A program made the position numbers and the translations under genes. Positions 42,932-52,519 of a DNA stretch of 64,000 nt are shown piece by piece. How positions within the stretch are numbered: the first letter of the stretch is position 1; the number at the start of each line of letters is the position of its first letter. Source of the stretch: Mogibacterium diversum_A (GTDB lineage Bacteria; Bacillota; Clostridia; Peptostreptococcales; Anaerovoracaceae); the NCBI RefSeq assembly GCF_938028775.1, contig NZ_CALIZG010000007.1, positions 62,001 to 126,000 of the forward strand, in the 5' to 3' direction. Below the pieces are notes generated by a model. The model saw nothing but the letters and a program-made list of their open reading frames with translations. It ran no database searches and was not told the origin of the DNA.

Positions 42932-43747
42932 CTAAACCTCTAAACTATCTTCAGAATCTTCATAAGAGTCAATAAATTTAAGTAATAAATCGCGTTTTAT
43001 ATAACAAAATAGCATAATAATAATGCTAACAATAATCAAGAAAGCAATACCAAGGTAATTTCTATGTGCTAAAAACATTCCGAATAACAAGCTTTCAAGA
43101 ATTCCCGGAGACCTGCCGAGTATCGAAATAAATATAAATGGTTTGATTTTTATATTTGAAATACCAGCAATATAGCTGGTGAAGTCTTTCGGAATACCAG
43201 GTATTAAGTATATGAGAAATATTATCACATAAGCGCGTCTACTATTAAGTTTTCTCACATATGATTTAACTTTTTCTTCGCCGAATATAACATGAAGAGC
43301 GTCATTTCCAAGGACTTTTGCAAGGTAGTAAGTGATTACTGTCCCAATGAAAGCTCCCGCTAGTGATATTAAGAAACCACCTAGTACCCCATATAAGTAA
43401 CTTGATGCGAACTGTATCGGTTGACCTGGTATGATACATATGACGATTTGAATAATTTGCAGTAATATTAGAGGAATAAATGCAAAACCTTTAAAGTCAT
43501 CAAGTCTATTTGATATATTTGACAAATAATCCTTATTGAACAACGTATCTTTATATAAGAGATATAACACGAGTGGAACAACAATTAATATAGCAAAAAG
43601 CAAAAATAGCTTACCAAAGGCGATTAACCGTTTAGAAATAGTGATATTACGTGTATTTGCACGTACATCTTGTTTTAAATCAGTTATTGTTGCTTTCGCT
43701 GTACATTCAATATTATTTTCTGTTTTCTCCTTGTGCTTTGTTGACAT
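42932..43747 (-). CDS. TVP38/TMEM64 (DedA-like) membrane protein
   Basis: A 271-residue polytopic protein with a polar N-terminus of about 45 residues and about six hydrophobic segments. The core GQPIQFASSYLYGVLGG, GAFIGTVITYYLAKVLG and IPGIPKDFTSYIAGI match the SNARE-associated/TVP38 family, proposed to act in lipid transport or membrane homeostasis. AGAGG precedes ATG 43747, which lies inside the preceding gene (35-base overlap). Confidence 0.88.
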   Translation of the reverse strand: MSTKHKEKTENNIECTAKATITDLKQDVRANTRNITISKRLIAFGKLFLLFAILIVVPLVLYLLYKDTLFNKDYLSNISNRLDDFKGFAFIPLILLQIIQIVICIIPGQPIQFASSYLYGVLGGFLISLAGAFIGTVITYYLAKVLGNDALHVIFGEEKVKSYVRKLNSRRAYVIIFLIYLIPGIPKDFTSYIAGISNIKIKPFIFISILGRSPGILESLLFGMFLAHRNYLGIAFLIIVSIIIMLFCYIKRDLLLKFIDSYEDSEDSLEV

Positions 43748-45032
43748 CTATTAAGCCTCTATTTACTAGCTCCTGCAAGCTTTTTATGATACCGAATCGA
43801 GCATGTTCATAAGTAAGACCGCCCTGATAGTAAGCAATATAAGGCTCTCTGAGCGGAGCATCTGCACTTAATTCAATGGAAGAACCTTGTACAAAGGCGC
43901 CAGCTGCCATAATCACTTGGTCATCATAACCCGGCATATCCCAGGGAATTGGGGTAACGTATGCGTCGATTGGTGCAGCAGACTGAATCGCCTGAATAAA
44001 TGCTATCGCTAAGTCTGGATTCCTGAATTTGATTGCCTCTACTATGTCACTTCTCTCTGAAGAAACTGGCGGGCACACCTCATATCCGAGCATATCGTAA
44101 ACAGTACCGCATAACATAGCTCCCTTTAGCGCTGCATTTACAACCTTGGGTGCAAGGAAAATTCCTTGAAGAACGGAACGATTTTGTCCAAAAGTTAATC
44201 CGCATTCAGAACCAATGCCTGGACACGTTAGGCGATATGAGATTCTCTCTATTAAATCTTTTCTTCCGCAGATATATCCACCAGAAAGCGCTAGTCCACC
44301 ACCTGGATTCTTGATAAGAGAACCTGCAATTACATCCACTCCAAAATCAGTCGGCTCCTCTGCACTTACGAATTCACCATAGCAATTATCTACCATAACT
44401 ATGATATCCGGGCGAATTTTGTGTATAAGATCAGTGACTTTACGGATGCTGTCCAAGGTTATCGCTGGTCTCCAGTCGTACCCTGTTGAACGCTGCATTG
44501 CAACTACCCGCGTATTCTCGTGGAGAGAATTTTTTATTGCCTCTAGGTCAACATCCAAGTTATCATTTAACTCAACTTCGCTGTACTCTATACCATAATC
44601 CGTCAAAGTTCCCATATAATCATGGTCATTAATGCCGATGACCGTCTGTAAGGTATCATATGGTCGACCTGTCACGTAAATCAGTTCTTCACCTGGTTTT
44701 AGTATGCCAAAAAGCGTCGTTGAGAGTGCATGTGTGCCATTGACTATATTTGGTCTTACAAGTGCTGCCTCTGTATTGAAGATGCTAGCATACACCTTTT
44801 CAACGGCTTCACGACCTGCATCGTCATATCCATATCCAGTGTTCCATGCGAAGTGTGAATCACTAATTTTATTATCCTGAAATGCACCGAGAACTTTGAG
44901 CTGGTTAATAGCACATATATCCTCTAGTTCAGTAAACTGTTTTTTTAACTGTTCCTCTGCCCTATCTACGATGTCTAGAACAGCAGGCTTAATACCAAAA
45001 TTCTTTATGAGATGCTCATTATAGATAGTCAT
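43713..45032 (-). CDS. Methionine gamma-lyase family PLP enzyme (aluminium-resistance type)
   Basis: A 439-residue PLP-dependent, fold type I enzyme of the PF06838 family, common in Firmicutes between miaA/hfq and glnA but with uncertain substrate. Lys241 in AGSLIKNPGGG is the expected Schiff-base lysine; VDNCYGEF holds the PLP-binding Asp; NGTHALSTTLFG binds phosphate. ATG 45032 overlaps the stop of the recombinase gene by one base (TAATG) and follows AAAGGA, so a longer frame from 45062 is rejected. Confidence 0.88.
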   Translation of the reverse strand: MTIYNEHLIKNFGIKPAVLDIVDRAEEQLKKQFTELEDICAINQLKVLGAFQDNKISDSHFAWNTGYGYDDAGREAVEKVYASIFNTEAALVRPNIVNGTHALSTTLFGILKPGEELIYVTGRPYDTLQTVIGINDHDYMGTLTDYGIEYSEVELNDNLDVDLEAIKNSLHENTRVVAMQRSTGYDWRPAITLDSIRKVTDLIHKIRPDIIVMVDNCYGEFVSAEEPTDFGVDVIAGSLIKNPGGGLALSGGYICGRKDLIERISYRLTCPGIGSECGLTFGQNRSVLQGIFLAPKVVNAALKGAMLCGTVYDMLGYEVCPPVSSERSDIVEAIKFRNPDLAIAFIQAIQSAAPIDAYVTPIPWDMPGYDDQVIMAAGAFVQGSSIELSADAPLREPYIAYYQGGLTYEHARFGIIKSLQELVNRGLIDVNKAQGENRK

Positions 45033-46195
45033 TAATCGTTGTCCTTTCTCTCTATCTCCCACTCCATATCTTTCACCAAATCTCGCTTTACATTCATCTT
45101 ATGTGAAGCATAAAGCTGAGTTGTCGTTACTTGCTCGTGATCAAGTAGAGCTTGTACATCATAGATAGAGTTTCCACGACCTATGAGACTAGTGGCTGCT
45201 GTTGCGCGTAGCTTGTGCGGGCTATAACCGTTGTGTTTTGTAGTGTTAAGCGCGATTGCAGTATATTTTTTTACTAGCTCCCTTATCGACCTTGATGTCA
45301 TACGTCTTCCTTGTAAAGACAGAAATAACGCATCCTCGTCGGCTTCCGTTTCTTCAGCAATCGAAGAACGTTCGTTGTTGATATAATCCTGAACAGTCAT
45401 TTGTACTGACTGATTAATCGGCATGCTTGATTCTTTACCTCTTTTGCGATAAATGATAAATTCGCCACGAGAGAAATTAAATGAAGAAATGTTGAGCTGC
45501 TGAAGTTCTGAAAGCCTAAGACCATAGGTTAAGAAAAGAATTAGAATTGCTTTATCACGAAGCTTCGTCTTCTCCCAGTACTTGCGCTCATGTGGAGTCA
45601 TGTTTGAACCAGTGCTTACCGCGTCAAGCATAATCATTACCTCATCATCCTGAAGTGCCTTTATCTCACGCTCACCAGGTTTCGGAACTTTTATTGGATC
45701 AAATCCATCAGTTATGTTGTTTTCAATAAATCCATCGCGATAAAGCTGTTTAAACATGACGGATACAGAAGATTTTTTGCGTGCGAGAGTTTTGTTATTA
45801 TTCTCATAAATAATAATCTTATCGCCATCATCTACAGTGTACTTGCGGCAGAAATCAATAAATAGATTGACATCCATAGATGTTAGTTCGCGAATTTCTT
45901 CAAGTTTTATATTTTTTGGAACATCAGCATCTGTGAGCGAAGTATTACTAATGAGATAATCGAAGAAAAAACGCAAATCCTGCAGGTATGCAAGTCTAGA
46001 CATGGGAAGAACATTTCCTTTTAGGTACACAAAATATGAACGCAAAAAACTAGGTAGTTCACGTTCAATTGCCTCACACTTCATGTATATTTCGTTTTCT
46101 TTTTCAATCACATTATCTGGTTTATCAGATTTATTGTGAATTTTGAGCCGCTTTGCATCGCTGCCAGCGGCTCCGATAGTTCTTTTGATAGTCAT
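45032..46195 (-). CDS. Tyrosine recombinase, XerC/XerD-like
   Basis: A 387-residue site-specific recombinase. An N-terminal SAM-like DNA-binding domain (about 45-155) is followed by the catalytic domain. The catalytic set is complete: Arg227 (GLRLSEL), Lys254, His327 and Arg330 (HKLRAT), His353 (LLDHEQVTT) and Tyr362. The N-terminus is about 40 residues longer than in XerC/D. It lies inside a housekeeping operon between miaA and a PLP enzyme, with no attachment sites or cargo, so a chromosome-dimer or similar resident role is more likely than a mobile element. Weak ribosome binding site. Confidence 0.9.
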   Translation of the reverse strand: MTIKRTIGAAGSDAKRLKIHNKSDKPDNVIEKENEIYMKCEAIERELPSFLRSYFVYLKGNVLPMSRLAYLQDLRFFFDYLISNTSLTDADVPKNIKLEEIRELTSMDVNLFIDFCRKYTVDDGDKIIIYENNNKTLARKKSSVSVMFKQLYRDGFIENNITDGFDPIKVPKPGEREIKALQDDEVMIMLDAVSTGSNMTPHERKYWEKTKLRDKAILILFLTYGLRLSELQQLNISSFNFSRGEFIIYRKRGKESSMPINQSVQMTVQDYINNERSSIAEETEADEDALFLSLQGRRMTSRSIRELVKKYTAIALNTTKHNGYSPHKLRATAATSLIGRGNSIYDVQALLDHEQVTTTQLYASHKMNVKRDLVKDMEWEIERKDND

Positions 46196-46203
46196 AGTCC
46201 AAA

Positions 46204-47130
46204 TTATTTACTAGCTTCTAGAATTTCATCGACTACATTGCCAACCATCTGCCCCTTTTGTATCTCAATCCAGTGAGCATTTTCGTAGCGCTTAAACCAT
46301 GTCAATTGACGTTTTGCATAGTGTCGTGTATTCGTTTTAATATTATTCACAGCTTCTTCAAGTGTAGCTTTACCATCAAGGTACAATAAGAGTTCTTTGT
46401 ATCCGATACCTTTCATCGCTGGTGTTTCGCTATTATATCCCATAGAAAGAAGGTGCTTTACCTCTTTGAGTAGTCCCTCCTCCATTAGCTTATCAACACG
46501 TCTATTTATACGAGTGTAAAGCCATTCACGTTCCATATTAACTATATTAATCTTGAAATCATATTTAGTATTAGGTTCGAGTTTATCCATTGATTCCAAT
46601 TTTGAGCCTAGTTCATAAGCTTCTATTGCCCGTATAATCTTCCTAATGTTATTAGGGTGAATTCTTGCGGCTGCATCAGGGTCTACTGCAGACAGAAGCT
46701 CAAATAGATATTCATTACCTCTTACCTCTGCAAGATGTTCTAATTCATCTCTACGCTTTAGGTTTATTGGCTTAGCTGCAAATGACATCTTGTATATAAG
46801 TGAGTTAAGATATAGTCCAGTTCCACCTACAACTATTGGCGTATTGCCACGTGCTAATATCTCGTCTATCTTCTCAAAAGCGAGCTTCTGATACTGTGCT
46901 ACTGTTATATCATCAGACGGATCAACGAAACCATATAGATGATGAGGAATGGCTTTCATATCCTTTTGAGAAGGTTTAGCACTTCCTATATCCATATACT
47001 TATAAAGCTGAACAGAATCACAGTTTACAATTTCTCCCTTAACTCTCTTGGCGAGATAAAGTGCTACAATGCTTTTTCCAGCAGCAGTCGGTCCACCAAT
47101 TATATAAACTTTTTTATTACCTATGGTCAT
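46204..47130 (-). CDS. miaA: tRNA dimethylallyltransferase
   Basis: A 308-residue enzyme that prenylates A37 of tRNAs reading UNN codons. P-loop GGPTAAGKS is at residues 12-20; NCDSVQLYKYMDIGSAKPS, PHHLYGFVDP and the VVGGTGLYLNSL block are as in the family. AAGGGG precedes the ATG. It follows mutL by 23 bases, the classical mutS-mutL-miaA order. Confidence 0.97.
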   Translation of the reverse strand: MTIGNKKVYIIGGPTAAGKSIVALYLAKRVKGEIVNCDSVQLYKYMDIGSAKPSQKDMKAIPHHLYGFVDPSDDITVAQYQKLAFEKIDEILARGNTPIVVGGTGLYLNSLIYKMSFAAKPINLKRRDELEHLAEVRGNEYLFELLSAVDPDAAARIHPNNIRKIIRAIEAYELGSKLESMDKLEPNTKYDFKINIVNMEREWLYTRINRRVDKLMEEGLLKEVKHLLSMGYNSETPAMKGIGYKELLLYLDGKATLEEAVNNIKTNTRHYAKRQLTWFKRYENAHWIEIQKGQMVGNVVDEILEASK

Positions 47131-47153
47131 AACGATTCCCCTTCTATATATTG

Positions 47154-49094
47154 TTAACGCTTAAATGCGCGCGAAATTTCTGATAATGTAAACCTAATGA
47201 ATGTAGGCCTCCCGTGAGGACAACTAAATGGATTTACACAGTTTGACAATTGCTCGATAAGTTCCTCAATCTCCATCGTACTAAGCTTATTATTTCCTTT
47301 TACAGCGGCTTTGCACGAGCGCATGATAAGTTTATCGATAACGGTCGTATTCCCTCTATCAGATCTTGATTCTGTGTCCTCTATGTATGTGTGGAGAAAT
47401 AGCTCTGCCTCACCTCTATCCATGTAGGTCGGAATGCCTCTAACGATGAATGTATTATTTCCAAAATCGTCGATATCGAAGCCTAGTCTAGCGAGATCAT
47501 CCATCCAGAATCTTTCGGCAGCATATACATCGCTCGAAGTCTCAATGGAAAAAGGCATGAGCATTGGTTGAGATACGTGTTCCGAGTCATTATACACAGT
47601 GATAAAACGCTCGTACATGATACGCTCGTGTGCAGCGTGTTGATCAATTAAATATGCTATATCAGTTGATTGCATGATAATGTATGTATCAAATAAGTAT
47701 CCCTTATATACTAGTGAATCAAAATCAAATGTCTGGACATTAGGTGCTTTAATTGCAATCTGCTTTTTAATTATAGCATCATCTTTAACATTATCGTTGA
47801 TTTTAACATCATTATTATATGCATTTGATGCGTTATTATTATGATTAGCTTCTTCAAAACCACCCTTTACAGAATCTGTATCAGTGTAATTTTGTGCAGG
47901 TTCAGCTAATCCATCAGGTGTATATGTATCAGTGATATCTGAAACCCTCGTTTTAGATGCAAGAAATGACTTTATATCAACCTGTGTACTCTTTTCATCG
48001 GATTTTAGCGAATTGTCTTGATAGGTCTCTGAAGAGAGTCTTTCAGCGTTTGAAGTGGTAATATCCACTGCTGAAGAGGCTTTTGTATCAGAAGTGCCTT
48101 CAGACCTAAGACCAATTGCTGAAGGAATCGTATTCTCTGAGTTAATTACACGTTTGATAGCGTTTTCTATGTCTTTAACAATATCTTCTTCGTGTAGAAA
48201 TTTTATTTCCTTCTTATTAGGATGTATATTTACATCTATAGTCTCCGGGTTAACTTCAAGAAATAAGATGCAGATCGGATGACCGGAGAATATTCTGTCT
48301 CCGTATCCTTTTATAATGCCCTTTTCAATAGTAGAGCTACTGATATATCTGCCGTTTACGAAGAATATCTGCCCTCTTTTGTTGCTCTTTGTGCTTCCTG
48401 GATCTGAAATAAATCCATGAACATAGTCACCGTGAATTTCTATTAGTTGGCGGTAAGATGGATATATTGACTGAATTGTAGTGAGGATATCACCAGTGCC
48501 AGGTGTTGCAATAACAGTCTGTTTGTTGTTAATGAGTCTGAAAGCAATGTGGGAATAGTATATGGCAATCTTTTGAATCATATCGATGATCACTGTTGCT
48601 TCTGCAGCATCGCTCTTCATAAATTTTCGTCTTGCAGGAGTGTTGTAAAATACGTCCTCAACCACCATGGTAGTACCAGTATTCATACCAGTCTTTTCTA
48701 TGCTTACAGTTGTTCCTCCTTGCATCTTGAGCTTAGTGCCCAGTTCAGAATCAGCAGTCTTGGAATAGACTGTAATTCTTGAGATTGCAGTTATACTAGC
48801 TAGTGCTTCACCTCTGAACCCAAGAGTATTTATATGATCTAGGTCGCTGAGTTTTGATATTTTACCTGTTGCGTGTCTTTCAAATGCCAGTTCAATCTCA
48901 TCGCTAACTATTCCAGACCCATTATCTGTTACCCTTATGTATGACTTACCACCATTTTTGATTTCAATTACTATCTGCGAGGAGCCAGCGTCAATAGAGT
49001 TCTCAATCAACTCTTTGACAATAGAAAGTGGGCGTTCAATGACTTCACCTGCAGCTATTTTATCTGCTATAAACTCATCGAGAATTCTAATCAT
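47154..49094 (-). CDS. mutL: DNA mismatch repair protein MutL
   Basis: A 646-residue protein with the GHKL ATPase domain (about 1-330: ENSIDAGSS, VTDNGSGI and TLGFRGEALASI), a poorly conserved Asn/Ser/Asp-rich linker (about 330-450), and a C-terminal dimerisation domain. The endonuclease motif DQHAAHERIMYE is at about 483-494, so this MutL is predicted to nick DNA, as expected in bacteria without MutH. AAGGAG precedes the ATG. Confidence 0.97.
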   Translation of the reverse strand: MIRILDEFIADKIAAGEVIERPLSIVKELIENSIDAGSSQIVIEIKNGGKSYIRVTDNGSGIVSDEIELAFERHATGKISKLSDLDHINTLGFRGEALASITAISRITVYSKTADSELGTKLKMQGGTTVSIEKTGMNTGTTMVVEDVFYNTPARRKFMKSDAAEATVIIDMIQKIAIYYSHIAFRLINNKQTVIATPGTGDILTTIQSIYPSYRQLIEIHGDYVHGFISDPGSTKSNKRGQIFFVNGRYISSSTIEKGIIKGYGDRIFSGHPICILFLEVNPETIDVNIHPNKKEIKFLHEEDIVKDIENAIKRVINSENTIPSAIGLRSEGTSDTKASSAVDITTSNAERLSSETYQDNSLKSDEKSTQVDIKSFLASKTRVSDITDTYTPDGLAEPAQNYTDTDSVKGGFEEANHNNNASNAYNNDVKINDNVKDDAIIKKQIAIKAPNVQTFDFDSLVYKGYLFDTYIIMQSTDIAYLIDQHAAHERIMYERFITVYNDSEHVSQPMLMPFSIETSSDVYAAERFWMDDLARLGFDIDDFGNNTFIVRGIPTYMDRGEAELFLHTYIEDTESRSDRGNTTVIDKLIMRSCKAAVKGNNKLSTMEIEELIEQLSNCVNPFSCPHGRPTFIRFTLSEISRAFKR

Positions 49095-49105
49095 AGTAAC
49101 TCCTT

Positions 49106-51703
49106 CTATTTAACTTTATCCTGGATTTCCTTCAGTTTTAACATTGCTTCCATCGGGGTGATGTTATTAAGGTTTATATCCTTTATTTCATCGACAATTT
49201 CTTCATATTCGTTATCGCCATCTGCTATGATACTCTGTCCAAAGAATGATATCTGATCACTCGAAAGTGGTGATGAACTAGAACCAGACTCAAGTTCTCT
49301 GAGCTTTGAAGCAGCCCTTTTACGGATTTCAGAAGGAACCCCGGCGATTTTTGCAACATGAATACCGTAGCTTTTACTAGCAGGTTGCTCATATATCTTG
49401 TGGAGAAATACAATATCACTTCCCTGCTCACTTACGGCAACAGATAGGTTTTTAACGTTTGCGTATTTACTTTCGAGAACGGTTAGCTCGTGGTAGTGAG
49501 TAGCGAACATGGTCCTAATACAATTTCCTGGTTTTGACAAAAACTCAATAGTAGCCCATGCAATTGAAAGGCCATCGAAGGTACTAGTACCCCTACCGAT
49601 TTCATCAAGTATGATTAGACTACGCTCAGTCGCATTTCTAAGGATATTTGCTAGTTCACTCATCTCAATGTAGAAAGTCGATTGACCGTGAGATAAATTG
49701 TCGGAAGCACCTATTCTAGTGAACACTCTATCAACCGCTCCAATATGAGCATGTTCACAAGGAACAAATGACCCAATCTGTGCCATCAGCACTATAATGG
49801 CTGTTTGTCGCATGTAAGTGGATTTGCCAGACATATTAGGACCTGTGATAATCAGCATACTGCGTGATACTGTGTCAAGTAGCGTACTATTCGATACGAA
49901 TAAACCTTCTCCTATCATCTGCTCAACTGCTGGGTGGCGACCTTCCTTAATGTCTATTACATTAGAATCATCTACAATTGGCTTTACGTATCCATATCTT
50001 GAAGCGACATCGGCAAGAGAAGTCAGGACGTCGAGAAGAGCTACTGAGGCAGATGCTCTTTGAAGCCTTGCAAAATATGGTTCGATAGAGGCTCGAACTT
50101 CTTTAAAAATCTCATATTCTATATTATTAATTTTAGCCTCAGCTGATAAGACAAGGCTCTCCTTCTCCTTCAGTTCTGGTGTTATATATCTCTCATTGTT
50201 GACGAGTGTTTGCTTTCTTATGTAGTCATCTGGAACGAGAGGAAGATTAGATTTACTAATATCGATATAGTATCCAAATACCTTGTTGAATCCAACCTTT
50301 AAATTCTTAATACCTGTACGCTCTTTTTCTCTAGTCTCAAGACCTGTAATCCATTCTTTTGCATCTTTGATCGATAATTTTAGACTATCAAGTTCTTCGG
50401 AGTAACCTGGTTTAATGAGATCTCCATCCGTGATTGTAAATGGAGGTTCTTCAACAATAGAATTCTCGATAAGATCCTCTAGCTCCGAAAAATCGTCAAG
50501 AGATGAATAGATTTCGTTTAAAAGAGGCGTATCTATATTGCATAACTCATCTTTTATTGAGGGTAGCTCTCTAAGAGTAGTCTTAAGTGCTATGAGGTCT
50601 TTTCCATTAGCTCTCATGCTCGCTATCCTGGCTGTTAGACGCTCAAAATCATATACGTGTTTTAGTGACGATACTATATTCGCTCTATTAACTGGCAGAT
50701 CAACTAGTGTTTCAACCGCATCCAGCCTCTTATTGATCGCATCGCTATCCTTTAGAGGTTCTTTAATAAACCTTCTGATAAGTCTTCCACCCATTGCTGT
50801 ATGTGTCTTATCTAAAACGTCAAGCAACGAGCCCTTCTGGCTCTGATTATATTGCGTCTCTAGCAGTTCTAGATTGCGCATAGTAGACCTATCTAGAATC
50901 ATATTTAGGCCAGATTCCTTTAGAATTAAATGCTTAATCTGTGGAGATGCATGCTTTTCGGTTTCCATTAGATACAGAAGAAGCGATCCTGAGGCAATTG
51001 TTACTTCCCTCTTATCCTGTATATCTAGAGGAATAAGAGAAGTTACTTCAAATTGAGACAAGAGTATATCTTCGCAAGACGAATATTTAAAATATGATTC
51101 ATCTATTGTATTTATATATGTGCCAGGTGATGTCTTAGAGTATGTTTCGATAAAATCTGAAGAGGTTTCATCAAAGTAAATGATTTCTTTAGGAGATATT
51201 CTTACAAGCTCAGAAATCAACAGCTCGTTGTCATGATTATCACGGACTTCAAGTGCTGTAAATTCACCGGTAGTGATATCAGTGTATGCTATCCCGCTAG
51301 TCTTTTTAGTAATGTATACAGAGGCTAAATATAAATTGTCTTTCGCATTTGTGGACTCATCTATATCAATTGTTCCAGGAGTAATAATTCTTATTACTTC
51401 TCTCTTCACAATGCCTTTAGCCTCTTTTGGGTCTTCAATCTGTTCACAAATAGCAACTTTAAATCCTTTTGCTACTAGTTTAGCAATATATGAATTCGCT
51501 GCATGAAAAGGAACACCACACATAGGTGCCCTTTCTTCTAAACCGCAATTTCTGCCGGTTAACGTAAGTTCCAATTCACGAGATGTTATCAGAGCGTCGT
51601 CAAAAAAAAGCTCATAAAAATCACCTAGCCTATACATTAACAAGCAGTCCTTGTATTGCTCTTTTATGTCGAAGTATTGCTTCATCATCGGTGAAAGGCC
51701 CAT
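49106..51703 (-). CDS. mutS: DNA mismatch repair protein MutS
   Basis: An 865-residue mismatch sensor. The N-terminal GDFYELFFDDA carries the Phe-x-Glu motif that wedges into the mismatch. The core and clamp domains follow, and the ATPase domain has Walker A GPNMSGKST (about 621-629), ILDEIGRGTSTFDG and THYHEL. Length is typical of MutS1. AAGGGGGAG precedes the ATG, and mutL starts 11 bases after its stop. Confidence 0.98.
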   Translation of the reverse strand: MGLSPMMKQYFDIKEQYKDCLLMYRLGDFYELFFDDALITSRELELTLTGRNCGLEERAPMCGVPFHAANSYIAKLVAKGFKVAICEQIEDPKEAKGIVKREVIRIITPGTIDIDESTNAKDNLYLASVYITKKTSGIAYTDITTGEFTALEVRDNHDNELLISELVRISPKEIIYFDETSSDFIETYSKTSPGTYINTIDESYFKYSSCEDILLSQFEVTSLIPLDIQDKREVTIASGSLLLYLMETEKHASPQIKHLILKESGLNMILDRSTMRNLELLETQYNQSQKGSLLDVLDKTHTAMGGRLIRRFIKEPLKDSDAINKRLDAVETLVDLPVNRANIVSSLKHVYDFERLTARIASMRANGKDLIALKTTLRELPSIKDELCNIDTPLLNEIYSSLDDFSELEDLIENSIVEEPPFTITDGDLIKPGYSEELDSLKLSIKDAKEWITGLETREKERTGIKNLKVGFNKVFGYYIDISKSNLPLVPDDYIRKQTLVNNERYITPELKEKESLVLSAEAKINNIEYEIFKEVRASIEPYFARLQRASASVALLDVLTSLADVASRYGYVKPIVDDSNVIDIKEGRHPAVEQMIGEGLFVSNSTLLDTVSRSMLIITGPNMSGKSTYMRQTAIIVLMAQIGSFVPCEHAHIGAVDRVFTRIGASDNLSHGQSTFYIEMSELANILRNATERSLIILDEIGRGTSTFDGLSIAWATIEFLSKPGNCIRTMFATHYHELTVLESKYANVKNLSVAVSEQGSDIVFLHKIYEQPASKSYGIHVAKIAGVPSEIRKRAASKLRELESGSSSSPLSSDQISFFGQSIIADGDNEYEEIVDEIKDINLNNITPMEAMLKLKEIQDKVK

Positions 51704-51724
51704 AATCTCCCCCTTTGTATGTTA

Positions 51725-52519
51725 TTAATAATCGAGCTCGCCGTGAGCTATATTCACAACCTCTTGTGGCGAGATTTTCTCAGATGATTCTGTTTTCCTG
51801 AGATATAGTAGATATTCAATATTACCCTTAGTTCCTTTGACAGGAGAATAATCTAACCCATGTGGATATAGTCCGTTATCAGATGCATAGACGATGACAT
51901 TCTCTATCACCTCCACGTGGACTTTACTATCACGAACTATGCCTTTTTTCCCCACCTGCTCTCTACCTGCTTCAAATTGCGGCTTAATGAGACACATAAC
52001 CGCTCCTGTATCCTTGAGAATTTTTGATGCAACAGGAAACATATGCCTTAATGAAATAAATGAAACATCGATGGATATGAAATCGATCGGCTCTTCAATA
52101 AGGGTTGTATCGAGATAACGAATGTTAGTTTTCTCCATGTTGATCACCCTAGGGTCTACACGTAGCTTGTAGTCGAGCTGGCCATAACCAACATCTAGAG
52201 CGTAAACTTTTAGTGCTCCGTTCATGAGCATGCAGTCGGTAAAACCGCCAGTAGAAGCTCCCATATCAACAGCATAGCAACCATTTAGTTTGATATTAAA
52301 TGATTGTATAGCCTTTTCCAACTTTAGACCGCCACGACTAACATATTTAAGAAGCTTGTCTTTAACTTTAAATTCACTATCTACATCGAATTTTTGACCA
52401 GATTTAGTCTCAACAATTCCGTCAACTGTTACAAGACCAGCCATTATTGTACGCTTTGCGTTATCCCGTGATGAGGCAAGTCCATTATTCACGAGTATGA
52501 CATCAAGCCTTTCTTTCAA
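51725..52519 (-). CDS. tlyA: TlyA family rRNA (cytidine-2'-O)-methyltransferase
   Basis: A 264-residue protein with an N-terminal S4 RNA-binding domain (about 1-60: RLDVILVNNGLASSRDNAKR) and an FtsJ-like methyltransferase domain (DMGASTGGFTDCML for SAM, FISIDVSFISL). Family members methylate 16S and 23S rRNA; the gene is often mislabelled hemolysin. The start is a TTG (52519), 17 bases inside the end of dxs, with GGAG 12 bases before it. The ispA-dxs-tlyA order is common in Clostridia. Confidence 0.92.
   Translation of the reverse strand: MKERLDVILVNNGLASSRDNAKRTIMAGLVTVDGIVETKSGQKFDVDSEFKVKDKLLKYVSRGGLKLEKAIQSFNIKLNGCYAVDMGASTGGFTDCMLMNGALKVYALDVGYGQLDYKLRVDPRVINMEKTNIRYLDTTLIEEPIDFISIDVSFISLRHMFPVASKILKDTGAVMCLIKPQFEAGREQVGKKGIVRDSKVHVEVIENVIVYASDNGLYPHGLDYSPVKGTKGNIEYLLYLRKTESSEKISPQEVVNIAHGELDY

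Noticed and set aside
45032..46195. Integrase as a sign of a prophage or integrative element
   Set aside because: No attachment repeats, tRNA target, excisionase or phage genes are nearby, and the flanking genes keep their normal order.
51725..52519. TlyA as a true hemolysin
   Set aside because: The S4 plus FtsJ-type methyltransferase layout is that of an rRNA methyltransferase; hemolysin is a historical label.
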